Assembly: GCF_000738435.1 (NCBI RefSeq)
Contig: NZ_CP003984.1
Coordinates: forward strand, 1,550,001-1,614,000
From: Planktomarina temperata RCA23
GTDB lineage: Bacteria > Pseudomonadota > Alphaproteobacteria > Rhodobacterales > Rhodobacteraceae
DNA: 64,000 nucleotides
Direction of reading: 5' to 3'
In this document: positions 56,449 to 64,000 of the stretch, piece by piece
Layout: each line of letters opens with the position of its first letter
Numbering within the stretch: position 1 is the stretch's first letter
Position numbers and translations under genes: made by a program
The notes under the pieces: model-generated
Told to the model about the DNA's origin: nothing
The model's database searches: none
The model's input: only the letters and a program-made list of their open reading frames with translations

Positions 56449-57624
56449 TTACAAAGGAATATAACGCATCTCGCTGCCTTTGGGCATGGCGGGGGCCTGG
56501 ATTGGAGCAATCGCGAGTGCGTTTGCGCCGCTCAAGATGCTTAGCAAAGAGCTGTCTTGCCGTGTGGCCACATGCAGAGCGCCATCTATCAAAGTGGCGC
56601 GCATATAGTGTTCTCGGGCGCCATTGGCGGGAAGATCATGGGCCAGTGGCGCGGTTTGCTGCGCGCGCTGACGGGCCGGCAGACCGAGCATCTTTTCGAT
56701 CAAGGGCACCACGAAAATCTCGCCGCAGACCATGGCGGACACTGGGTTGCCCGGAAGTCCGATCATCGCCCGCCCGCCCATATGCCCGGCCATCAGGGGT
56801 TTCCCGGGGCGCATTGCAACTTTGTAAAAAGATTGCTCCAGCCCGAACTCGGCCGCGGCCTGCGCCACCAAGTCATAATCGCCCACAGAGACGCCACCAA
56901 TGGTCAGGACCAGATCAGCATCACGGGTCAGGGCAAAGACCTCCGCCAAGGAGCCCAACCGATCGCGGGCAATCGGTAATATTCGCGCCTCTGCGCCAGC
57001 TTTTTGCAGCATAGCGGCGAGCCCATAGCTGTTTGACGCGATGATTTGATCGTCGCGGGGGGCATCGCCGGGCTGTACCAATTCATCGCCTGTGGCGATA
57101 AGGGCAACCTTCGGCCTGCGGGTCACATTCGGGCGCGGGACATTCATTGCGGCCAAAAGCGCGATGTCTTGCGCAGACAGGCGGCGCGGGGCGCGCAGCT
57201 GATGACCTTTGGTGAAATCACCGCCAGCAGGGCGCCGATGGGCCCCATCATTTGGACCGTCAATCAGCGTGATTTGTCCATCTTTGGCGCAGACATTCTC
57301 TTGAATAAGGACATGGTCAGTGCCTTGGGGCAGGGGTGCGCCGGTGAATATCCGCGTGGCCTGGCCGGCGGCAACGGGACTTGAAAAAGGATGCCCGGCC
57401 GCAGATTCGCCAATCACTTGCCATGTTTGCGCGCCGGCTGCGAGATCGGTGGCGCGGATTGCGTAGCCATCCATGGCCGCGGCGGCGAAGGGCGGTTGAT
57501 CGCGGTTGGCTGTGACGGTTTGGGCCAAAACCCGCCCCTGTGCGTATTGCAGGGCAATGTCTTCGCTTGGCAGCGCGTCGCTGAGTGCCAAAATATGGTC
57601 AAGCGCCTCTCTAACCGAAATCAT
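56449..57624 (-). CDS. moeA: Molybdopterin molybdotransferase
   Basis: 391 aa. Inserts molybdate into adenylylated molybdopterin. Motifs: [64 protein letters not shown] and [19 protein letters not shown]. The start overlaps the moaC stop (57621-57624). Last gene of the trpGDC-moaC-moeA run; lexA follows with its own promoter. Confidence 0.95.
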   Translation of the reverse strand: MISVREALDHILALSDALPSEDIALQYAQGRVLAQTVTANRDQPPFAAAAMDGYAIRATDLAAGAQTWQVIGESAAGHPFSSPVAAGQATRIFTGAPLPQGTDHVLIQENVCAKDGQITLIDGPNDGAHRRPAGGDFTKGHQLRAPRRLSAQDIALLAAMNVPRPNVTRRPKVALIATGDELVQPGDAPRDDQIIASNSYGLAAMLQKAGAEARILPIARDRLGSLAEVFALTRDADLVLTIGGVSVGDYDLVAQAAAEFGLEQSFYKVAMRPGKPLMAGHMGGRAMIGLPGNPVSAMVCGEIFVVPLIEKMLGLPARQRAQQTAPLAHDLPANGAREHYMRATLIDGALHVATRQDSSLLSILSGANALAIAPIQAPAMPKGSEMRYIPL

Positions 57625-58103
57625 AGCGCCGAACGCCGCCAGGTGCCGGACTTGCCGCCTTGCTTTTCTTCGAGCTGAATAGACGCAATGGTGATGCCTT
57701 TATCGACGGCTTTCATCATGTCATAGACCGTGAGGGCCGCTGTGCTGGCGGCGGTGAGGGCTTCCATCTCAACTCCGGTTTGCCCGCGTGTTTTCACGGT
57801 GGCGGTGATCAGGACTCGGTGAGTTGCCCGATCAGGCTCAAGATCGACCGTGACCTTAGTGATCGGCAACGGATGGCACAGGGGGATCAGCTCAGAGGTT
57901 TTTTTTGCGGCCATAATCCCCGCTATTCGGGCCACAGCCAGCGCATCGCCCTTTTTCAAATTCCCCTCCAGCAGGACATCCATGGCCGCTTGTGTGAGCT
58001 GCACGATGGCCGTGGCAGTGGCCATACGATCTGTGTCGGATTTTCCAGAGACATCGACCATATGGGCGTGTCCGGCCTCATCAAGATGGGTCAGTTTTGA
58101 CAT
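57621..58103 (-). CDS. moaC: Cyclic pyranopterin monophosphate synthase
   Basis: 160 aa. Second enzyme of molybdenum-cofactor synthesis. Family motifs: [53 protein letters not shown] and [12 protein letters not shown]. It starts directly after the trpC stop and overlaps moeA by 4 nt, so tryptophan and molybdopterin genes are on one message. Confidence 0.96.
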   Translation of the reverse strand: MSKLTHLDEAGHAHMVDVSGKSDTDRMATATAIVQLTQAAMDVLLEGNLKKGDALAVARIAGIMAAKKTSELIPLCHPLPITKVTVDLEPDRATHRVLITATVKTRGQTGVEMEALTAASTAALTVYDMMKAVDKGITIASIQLEEKQGGKSGTWRRSAL

Positions 58104-58916
58104 TTAAATCCTATCTGGCATCCGCGGATTGGCCAAAAGAGTTCGCGTGGCCTGCGCCACATCGTTCTGACGCATCAGGCTTTCGCCAATGAGGAAGGTT
58201 CGGGCACCATGGCCGGCCAGATCGGCCAGATCTTCGGCTGTGTAAATCCCGCTTTCGGCAACTATGGTTTTGTCCGCTGGCACGCGCTGCGCGAGACTGC
58301 GGGTGGTGTCCAGCGTGACATCAAAGGTGTTGAGATTGCGGTTGTTGATGCCAATCAAGGAGGATTTGAGCGCAAGGCCGCGGTCCAATTCAGCGGCGTC
58401 ATGCACTTCAATCAAGGCATCCATGCCCCAGGCCGTGGCGGCCGCTTCCAATTCTGCCGCTTGGCTGTCCGAGACGGAGGCCATGATAATCAAGATACAA
58501 TCGGCACCCAAGGCGCGGGCTTCTGCGACCTGATAGGTGTCGTACATGAAATCTTTGCGCAGCGCCGGTAGGGTTGTGGCGGCGCGGGCGGCGGTGAGAT
58601 AGCTGTCATCCCCCTGAAAGGACGGCCCATCTGTCAGAATAGACAGGCAGGTCGCACCGCCTTGCTCATAGGCACGGGCCAGTGCGGGCGGATCGAAATC
58701 TGCACGAATGAGGCCTTTCGAGGGCGAGGCTTTCTTCACCTCTGCGATCAAAGCATAACCGGTCTGAGCGGCTTCTTTGAGGCGGCTGGCAAAGCCGCGC
58801 AGGGGGGGCGCCGCGCGGGCGGCTGCTTCAACCTCGGCCAAAGAGACGGCCGCCTTGCGTGCTGCAATCTCTTCAAGCTTATAGGCTTTGATCTTATCAA
58901 GAATAGTGTCTGTCAT
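58104..58916 (-). CDS. trpC: Indole-3-glycerol phosphate synthase
   Basis: 270 aa, monofunctional (no TrpF domain). TIM barrel with [66 protein letters not shown] and [12 protein letters not shown]. Fourth step of tryptophan synthesis. It follows trpD by 16 nt. Confidence 0.96.
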   Translation of the reverse strand: MTDTILDKIKAYKLEEIAARKAAVSLAEVEAAARAAPPLRGFASRLKEAAQTGYALIAEVKKASPSKGLIRADFDPPALARAYEQGGATCLSILTDGPSFQGDDSYLTAARAATTLPALRKDFMYDTYQVAEARALGADCILIIMASVSDSQAAELEAAATAWGMDALIEVHDAAELDRGLALKSSLIGINNRNLNTFDVTLDTTRSLAQRVPADKTIVAESGIYTAEDLADLAGHGARTFLIGESLMRQNDVAQATRTLLANPRMPDRI

Positions 58917-58932
58917 ATATTCAGTCCAATTG

Positions 58933-59952
58933 TCATGCGGCGCTGGTGAGCGCGGCTAAGGCGGTGACTTTGCTTTTTGCCGCGCCGCTGTCGATCGCGC
59001 CCGCGGCCAATTCGGCCCCTTCGCTCAGCGAGCTGGCTTTGCCTGCAATTTTCAGCGCGGCCGCAGAATTAAGCAAGACCGAATCGCGGTAAGCGGAGGC
59101 TGCGCCATCTAAAAGCGCGGCGAAGGCTTTGCCATTGTCTTCGGGGCTACCGCCGAGAATTGCCTCAAACGGATGCACTGGCAAGCCTGCGTCTTCGGGA
59201 TGAATTTCAAACTCGACCACCTGGCCATTTTCAAGCGCGGCCACAGCGCTGCTGCCGGTGATGGTGAGCTCATCGGTGCCATCGGCACTGCCATGCACCA
59301 GCCAAGCCGACTCGCTGCCAAGCGCCCGAAGGGTTTCGGCCATGGGGCGGATCAAATCTGCTGAAAACACACCTGTTAATTGCCGTTTGACCCCGGCGGG
59401 ATTGGTCAGCGGACCCAGGATATTAAAGATCGTGCGCGTGGCAAGCTCAGCGCGGGTGGGCATCACATGGGCGATGGCCGGGTGATGCATAGGGGCCATC
59501 ATAAAGGCGATGCCGATCTCTTCCAAGGCGCGTTCCACGACATCGACTCCCACCATCACATTGATGCCCATCTGGCCCAAAGCATCGGCGGCGCCGGATT
59601 TGGAGCTGAGATTGCGGTTGCCATGTTTGGCCACAGGCACGCCGGCCCCGGCCACCACAAAGGCGGTTGCGGTCGAAATATTCAATGTGCCCTTGCCATC
59701 ACCGCCGGTACCGACGATGTCCATGGCGCCCATGGGCGCGCGCACGGCGTTGCATTTGGCCCGCATGACGGCGGCGGCGGCGGCATATTCATCGACAGTC
59801 TCACCGCGTGTACGCAGCGCCATCAAAAAACCGCCAATTTGGCTTGGGGTGGCCTCTCCATTGAACAGCGCCTCAAAGGCCAGCTCTGCTTCAGCGCGGG
59901 TCAAGGGACGGTCGGCGGCTGTCCCAATCAAGTGTTGCAAAGCAGATGTCAT
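58933..59952 (-). CDS. trpD: Anthranilate phosphoribosyltransferase
   Basis: 339 aa. The PRPP-binding [19 protein letters not shown] and [20 protein letters not shown] are present, with [15 protein letters not shown]. Transfers phosphoribose to anthranilate. Its ATG overlaps the trpG stop (59949-59952). Confidence 0.96.
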   Translation of the reverse strand: MTSALQHLIGTAADRPLTRAEAELAFEALFNGEATPSQIGGFLMALRTRGETVDEYAAAAAVMRAKCNAVRAPMGAMDIVGTGGDGKGTLNISTATAFVVAGAGVPVAKHGNRNLSSKSGAADALGQMGINVMVGVDVVERALEEIGIAFMMAPMHHPAIAHVMPTRAELATRTIFNILGPLTNPAGVKRQLTGVFSADLIRPMAETLRALGSESAWLVHGSADGTDELTITGSSAVAALENGQVVEFEIHPEDAGLPVHPFEAILGGSPEDNGKAFAALLDGAASAYRDSVLLNSAAALKIAGKASSLSEGAELAAGAIDSGAAKSKVTALAALTSAA

Positions 59953-60530
59953 GCCAGTTCCTTTGCCATGTTAAGAAAATTGCGCATGAGATGATGCCCA
60001 TGTTCGGAGGCGATGCTCTCGGGATGAAATTGTACGCCATGAATGGGCAGGGTTTTATGCTGAAGCCCCATGATCGTGCCATCTTCCAATTCCGCAGTCA
60101 CCTCTAAACAGTTGGGCAGTGTGGCGCGTTCTACAATCAATGAATGATAGCGTGTCGCCTCGAAAGGTGTCGGCAGGTCCGCGAAGAGACCTTTTCCCGT
60201 GTGATACATTTTGCCCATTTTGCCATGCACAATCTCATGACAGCGCACGACCGAGCCGCCAAAGGCCTGACCAATGGTTTGATGCCCCAAGCAGACCCCC
60301 ATGAGCGGGACGCGGGCGGCAGCGGCGGCCTCTGTCAGGGCAAGACAGATCCCAGCCTGCGCCGGGTCACAAGGTCCCGGGGACAGGAGAATCGCTGAGG
60401 CCCCGAGGGACATTGCCTCTTGCACGTCCAAGGCATCGTTGCGTTTGACCACAACCGTTGCGCCCAACTCCCCAAGATAATGCACCAAATTATAAGTGAA
60501 GCTGTCATAATTATCGATCAGCAGTAACAT
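59949..60530 (-). CDS. trpG: Anthranilate synthase glutaminase component
   Basis: 193 aa from the ATG at 60530, with AAAGGACG upstream; longer openings to 60992 run over the divergent neighbour and are rejected. Class I glutamine amidotransferase: nucleophile Cys in [17 protein letters not shown] and His-Glu in [15 protein letters not shown]-terminal [20 protein letters not shown]. trpE is not in the window, so the partner is encoded elsewhere. It may also serve p-aminobenzoate synthesis. Confidence 0.95.
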   Translation of the reverse strand: MLLLIDNYDSFTYNLVHYLGELGATVVVKRNDALDVQEAMSLGASAILLSPGPCDPAQAGICLALTEAAAAARVPLMGVCLGHQTIGQAFGGSVVRCHEIVHGKMGKMYHTGKGLFADLPTPFEATRYHSLIVERATLPNCLEVTAELEDGTIMGLQHKTLPIHGVQFHPESIASEHGHHLMRNFLNMAKELA

Positions 60531-60678
60531 GGGTCGTCCTTTATGTTTTTTTTGCCCCACCGGCGCTCTTTCGGAACAATGGGTCTCGCAATTGACAGAT
60601 TGGTCGCGGTATAGATGCTCAGGGAACGATGCTATCGTCAAGAGTGACAGGGCGTTTTTGGTGATTGAAAGGTGATAG

Positions 60679-61788
60679 ATGCAACTACCGTTCTTCAATG
60701 GTCTGATTTGGGGTACGCTCATTGGGGGGGCTGGGCTGGTGGTCCTTTCGCTGTCCCACGATGTTTTGAACCTCAAAGGTCTAAACCCCGAGGTGACGGT
60801 TCTGCCGATCTCGCAAAGCCCTGATACGGCTATGACCGCGCAGGTGCCGGTGATTGATCTGGATCCCCCCTCGGAATTATCAGCGCCGCGCTCCATCTTG
60901 TCGCAAGGCCCCACCGCCGCCAGCCTTGGCCGCGGCTTGACTCTTTCTGCGCAAAAACCTGTATTGACCGGTGAGACTGAGACATTGGCCACTTTGCCGA
61001 TGGTTCAAAAACTGCGTCCCTCCGCAAATATGCCACAGGTCTACCCAGGAGATTCTGCCCTCCTCTCGCCGCAATCTCCGACCCGCTTGGCTGGGATGCG
61101 CCGCCCCAGTGTCACCGCTCTCGATGACCGGAGCGCTATGCAGGTGAGCGCGCCGCGATTGGTGCAAACCGAGCCTCTGCCAGAGGTGACCTATCTGCGC
61201 TATGCTCTGGAGTTCGAGCGGGTGGCGGGTAAGGGGCTTATAAGCATTGTGTTGATGGACAGGCCGTTAATGGCCCCCCCCGATGGGCTGTTGGATCTTG
61301 GCGTGCCGTTCACCGTGGCAATTGATGGGACAGCGGCGGATGCGCGGGGTAAAATGCTGCTTTATCGCGCCGCGGGTTTTGAAATTTTTACCAATATGCA
61401 ATTGCCCGAGACCCTAACTGCTGTGAATGTGGCGCTGATCACGGATGCCTCAGTGCAGGCCGTGCCTATAGCCACAGGGCTCTGGCCTTCAGATTATGAC
61501 CATGGCCCGCGATCTCCTGCGCAATTGCGTCTGTTGCAAGACCATTTGGCGAAAGAAAACCTAGGCTTGTTGCCAAAGGTCGATGTGACAATTTCTGATG
61601 ACATGCGCCGCGCCTCGGATGTGTTGAGCGCCCTGGACTTTGCGGCAGACACAGCTGCGCAGACGGGGCAAGCGGTCGTGGCGCTGGATCCGGTTGCGGA
61701 AATTTGGCAAGTTTTGCGCTTTTGGCTGCGCCATTCCAACTACGGCGATAGCGTCATCGCGCCGCTCTCGGCTGTGCTCACCCGCTAG
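60679..61788 (+). CDS. Divergent polysaccharide deacetylase family protein (YibQ-like)
   Basis: 369 aa. An N-terminal signal anchor (NGLIWGTLIGGAGLVVLSLS), a Pro/Ser-rich low-complexity stretch (about 45-160), and a C-terminal NodB-fold domain (about 165-365) containing GVPFTVAIDGTAADARGKML and LKENLG-like segments. The family is often found near trp genes in roseobacters, from memory. Several of the metal and catalytic residues of true deacetylases are not obvious, as usual for this branch. Divergent from trpG. Confidence 0.8.
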   Translation: MQLPFFNGLIWGTLIGGAGLVVLSLSHDVLNLKGLNPEVTVLPISQSPDTAMTAQVPVIDLDPPSELSAPRSILSQGPTAASLGRGLTLSAQKPVLTGETETLATLPMVQKLRPSANMPQVYPGDSALLSPQSPTRLAGMRRPSVTALDDRSAMQVSAPRLVQTEPLPEVTYLRYALEFERVAGKGLISIVLMDRPLMAPPDGLLDLGVPFTVAIDGTAADARGKMLLYRAAGFEIFTNMQLPETLTAVNVALITDASVQAVPIATGLWPSDYDHGPRSPAQLRLLQDHLAKENLGLLPKVDVTISDDMRRASDVLSALDFAADTAAQTGQAVVALDPVAEIWQVLRFWLRHSNYGDSVIAPLSAVLTR

Positions 61789-61810
61789 TGCATTTGTGAC
61801 GCCCCATGCT

Positions 61811-62782
61811 CTAAGGCGCGCCGGTTAGGAGTTGCGCCAGCCAGCTTCGAATGTCGGGGTAGAGCGCCTCGAGTTGTGGCAGGTCGTTGACGCAGAGCAT
61901 CTTGAGGTCCGGGGCGTCTCGAAGGTTTTGCAAGAGCGCGGGGATTGTCCCATCTGCTGCACCAACCCCTTGTCCGCTGTAGATATGATGGTGATCTTTG
62001 ATCGGATGTAGCTTGGCGGTCTTGTGCAAAATACAGGCATAATTGTGCAAGCTCTGCGGCGAAAATTGGCGAATATCACGCATTTGATAGCGCGCATTGT
62101 CGCGAAATGCAGCGTTGAACCGGGTGTGAAGTTGGGCCATGGTGCGGCGCGAGCAGGGATGTGCCACATGTGCCGCGCGAAAGAGGCGCTCGGGCGGCAT
62201 ACCGCATAGGCCTGCCGCGTTGAGTTGCATGTAGTGATTGAACTTAGCCGGATCAGCCATCTGCACGGGATCGTCTTGCAACGCGCTGAAATCAGCCCAA
62301 GCGCCGCGTAAAATTGGGCCGCGTTTCGTGAAAAAATCGGCTTGCTGACAGGGTGCTGTCAGAAAAACATCATCATTGAAATAGATAAATCGGTCGGACA
62401 GCCCCGGAATGTTCCAAAGAAAGGTCTCTATGGCCAGGGAGTTGAAAGTTGGCAGGCTCGCGCCATGATTGGCGAATATCTCTGTGTGATCCACCAAGTG
62501 AATTTTGGCCTGCAGAGCGACGCTCAGGCGCGACAGATCTGGTGATTGATCATCGACAACAATCCATATTTTGCGCAGCCACGGGGCGTTGTGCTCAAGG
62601 GACGAAAGGCAGAGATAAATTTCGCCATTACAGGCCCAGCGATGCGGGTTTGTGGCATTTTCATGGAAAAGATGTGGCGCTGAGCCCATGAAATTCTGGC
62701 GTTTTTGCAGGTGCGCCGGGTCCAATCCATCAACCCATGTAATGACCGCATCAATCGGATCGTGCTGGACTTCCTGAACCAT
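61811..62782 (-). CDS. Stealth-family (capsular polysaccharide-type) sugar phosphotransferase
   Basis: 323 aa. The Stealth regions are visible in order: IDAVITWVDGLDPAHLQKR (CR1, about 11-30), LRKIWIVVDDQSPDLSRLS (about 69), FNSLAIETFLWNIPGLSDRF with FIYFNDDVFL (CR2, about 113-141), and LHNYACILHKTAKLHPI further on. Such enzymes transfer hexose-1-phosphate from nucleotide sugars to make phosphodiester-linked glycans. No other glycan gene is beside it. It ends 22 nt from the convergent deacetylase gene. Confidence 0.86.
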   Translation of the reverse strand: MVQEVQHDPIDAVITWVDGLDPAHLQKRQNFMGSAPHLFHENATNPHRWACNGEIYLCLSSLEHNAPWLRKIWIVVDDQSPDLSRLSVALQAKIHLVDHTEIFANHGASLPTFNSLAIETFLWNIPGLSDRFIYFNDDVFLTAPCQQADFFTKRGPILRGAWADFSALQDDPVQMADPAKFNHYMQLNAAGLCGMPPERLFRAAHVAHPCSRRTMAQLHTRFNAAFRDNARYQMRDIRQFSPQSLHNYACILHKTAKLHPIKDHHHIYSGQGVGAADGTIPALLQNLRDAPDLKMLCVNDLPQLEALYPDIRSWLAQLLTGAP

Positions 62783-62875
62783 GAACGCAGACTCCTTGTT
62801 ACGCGCTCAAGGCTAGCGCGCGCGCCGGACAATTGCGAGGGTGGCTTGGTATTTTCATGGCGTGTTTTTCGAAAA

Positions 62876-62952
62876 TGGTGGTCCCGACAGGATTTGAACC
62901 TGTGACCCCTCGCTTCGGAGGCGAGTACTCTATCCAGCTGAGCTACGGGACC
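62876..62952 (-). tRNA. tRNA-Arg (anticodon CCG)
   Basis: 77-nt cloverleaf on the minus strand: acceptor GGTCCCG/CGGGACC, D-arm GCTC...GAGT, anticodon stem CTCGC/GCGAG with loop CTCCGAA (anticodon CCG at 62918-62916, reading CGG), T-arm ACAGG/CCTGT with TTCAAAT loop, discriminator A and a genome-encoded CCA end. Confidence 0.97.
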
Positions 62953-63091
62953 ATTTGTCTTTTCAGGCGGAGACAAAGCAGCGCTCGGCGCCTCTACACA
63001 AGCCCTTTCAGGCCTGCTGCGGCTCTCTTACATCAAGCCGCTTGCGCCTTACAACCCATTTTCCGCGGAATTCCCGCATTGCACGACGGAC

Positions 63092-63118
63092 GGCCCCAAA
63101 AATACGTTGATTGGGGCC
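63092..63118. other. Strong hairpin between DUF882 gene and tRNA-Arg
   Basis: GGCCCCAA (63092-63099) and TTGGGGCC (63111-63118) form a perfect 8-bp stem with an 11-nt loop, 80 nt downstream of the DUF882 stop. No U-tract. It could be the 3' end structure of that transcript. The rest of 62953-63199 shows nothing recognisable. Confidence 0.4.
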
Positions 63119-63199
63119 ACCCTCTACGCCGTTACGGCGCACAGCAGCGCTCGGGGGCTGGCGACAGGCCTGCAAGGTGCCAAGAATTGTCGTGTGAAA

Positions 63200-63766
63200 C
63201 TAGCGGCCCCAAAGGCGCTTTTCGCCGCAATCAATATGGACGAAGTTGGAGCGAGAATAGCGGCCAACCCCGCCGGCAGCGCAGGAGGCGGCAGCTCGGG
63301 CCACCTGACGGACAGATTTGCCCTGCATGCGCAGATCCGCTGCTTGCCCCTTCATATGCAGGGAATTTTTAGCCACACCGCGCGAGCGTTTGCGCAGCAG
63401 CGCGTTGGTTTCAGCTGTCCGGTAGCCGGACAGCATGAGGAAGGGGGTGGGGGTGTCGAGCAGCTGTTGCGTGGCTGCGATGATGTCAACGGTGCGTGTG
63501 TCGATGGCGCGGGACCTATCCCTCCGCCAGTCACGCATGAACCAATTCACCTCAGTCAAGGCATCTTTGATATAGTCACCTTCAATCCAATAGATCACAT
63601 CTAAGGATTCGCCCGTCCGCCGTGAATACATTTTCAACCGACGAATATCGCCTGCACCACGTAAGAAACCGGCGGCATTTGAATAGGTTGGCGCCGCGAT
63701 CAAAGCTGTGGCCGCAAAAGCGCCCAGCAATCCACGTCGTGAAATTACGCTCGGTTGGTCTGTCAT
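63200..63766 (-). CDS. Tat-exported DUF882 protein (M15-type murein peptidase fold)
   Basis: 188 aa from the ATG at 63766. The N-terminus has a twin-arginine signal ([19 protein letters not shown]). The mature domain has zinc-site motifs of M15A/YcbK proteins: [34 protein letters not shown] (His and Asp ligands) and [11 protein letters not shown] (His ligand). It probably acts on peptidoglycan in the periplasm. Activity is inferred from the family only. Confidence 0.88.
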   Translation of the reverse strand: MTDQPSVISRRGLLGAFAATALIAAPTYSNAAGFLRGAGDIRRLKMYSRRTGESLDVIYWIEGDYIKDALTEVNWFMRDWRRDRSRAIDTRTVDIIAATQQLLDTPTPFLMLSGYRTAETNALLRKRSRGVAKNSLHMKGQAADLRMQGKSVRQVARAAASCAAGGVGRYSRSNFVHIDCGEKRLWGR

Positions 63767-63910
63767 TCTTTGTCCCACTTGTGCACCGCGATCCATGCAG
63801 AACACAGCCGCTTATCCCCAGGTGCAAGGCTCATATGACATATTTCCTCCATTTTTGCAAAGCCCAATATAGTTTCAATTCGAACTATTCCAAATTCGGC
63901 GGATTATCGC

Positions 63911-64000
63911 ATGGTTGGCTCTGACGGGCGCGCCTCTATCCGCTGGCCTTGCGATCCGGTGCCCTATCTGGGCTTTGTGCTTTCAGAGTTACAATCTGCA
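63911..64000 (+). CDS. Possible start of an unidentified protein (3' truncated by the window end)
   Basis: From the ATG at 63911 (GGCGGA about 9 nt before) the frame stays open for 30 codons to the end of the window (MVGSDGRASIRWPCDPVPYL...). It is divergent from the DUF882 gene. Too short to name. Confidence 0.3.
   Translation, partial: MVGSDGRASIRWPCDPVPYLGFVLSELQSA

Noticed and set aside
60594-60615. Sigma-70 promoter for the deacetylase gene (TTGACA ... TATAGA)
   Set aside because: The spacer is only 12 nt, too short for a functional sigma-70 promoter.
62833-63372. 179-codon plus-strand open frame
   Set aside because: Runs through the tRNA-Arg gene and into the DUF882 gene; not a gene.
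1-64000. CRISPR array, prophage, rRNA operon, toxin-antitoxin or restriction system
   Set aside because: No regularly spaced repeats, phage structural genes, rRNA sequence or defence-type gene pairs were seen.

Overview
The window is a gene-dense chromosomal segment of an alphaproteobacterium, most likely a member of the Rhodobacteraceae/Roseobacter group. The evidence is: LexA boxes of the alphaproteobacterial form GTTC-N7-GTTC; a divergent LysR/mmsA valine-degradation operon; a bactofilin-M23 pair; a purL-bolA-(small membrane protein)-grxD operon; a trpGDC-moaC-moeA-lexA/comEC/gltX/gltA neighbourhood; a fused indolepyruvate:ferredoxin oxidoreductase; and a Stealth-type sugar phosphotransferase. 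I see no prophage, CRISPR array, rRNA or complete transposase. Almost all of the content is core metabolism and cell-envelope biology. Novelty is therefore concentrated in small ORFs and intergenic DNA.

Layout. 0-10.6 kb: end of a RodZ-like protein, ispG, an M48 protease, an aminotransferase, PBP1A, prfB, then bactofilin and an M23 endopeptidase (cell wall and shape). 10.7-20 kb: DUF455 and Bcp (coupled), a large AsmA/YhdP-like protein, queA, an MFS transporter, DUF924, lpdA. 20-20.4 kb: a 222-bp MITE-like element that ends beside the SOS-type promoter of uvrA. 20.4-30.3 kb: uvrA, then the valine operon mmsA-acd-hibch-mmsB with an MmgE/PrpD gene added, and a divergent LysR. 30.3-35.3 kb: coaD and a central-carbon cluster of two GAPDH genes with a 47-aa membrane ORF between them, then tkt. 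35.4-40.6 kb: a coiled-coil protein and zapA behind a CtrA-like site, grxD/small TM/bolA/purL, and a LysR gene with a structured 3' region. 40.7-49.9 kb: the 2-oxoacid:ferredoxin oxidoreductase, murI, argC, ccmE-ccmF-ccmH, an enoyl-CoA hydratase. 50-56.4 kb: a second, deleted and inverted MITE copy, a small secreted protein, gltA, gltX, comEC, lexA. 56.4-64 kb: moeA-moaC-trpC-trpD-trpG, a divergent polysaccharide deacetylase, the Stealth gene, tRNA-Arg(CCG), a Tat-exported DUF882 protein and an unidentified partial ORF.

The most interesting signals are four. (1) The two adjacent GAPDH paralogues differ at the NAD/NADP-discriminating residue (Asp36 versus Ala36). Each has GTTAnCGnTAAC-type, LacI-like operators, placed differently relative to the likely promoters, which suggests opposed regulation of glycolysis and gluconeogenesis. 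(2) A MITE-like repeat family is present twice, one copy abutting the uvrA promoter. (3) A structured, terminator-ended candidate sRNA lies between a LysR gene and purL. (4) Several long perfect palindromes lie upstream of lpdA, the ferredoxin oxidoreductase, purL and the valine operon. Start sites were chosen by ribosome-binding site and remembered family N-termini; several genes appear to use GTG or TTG.
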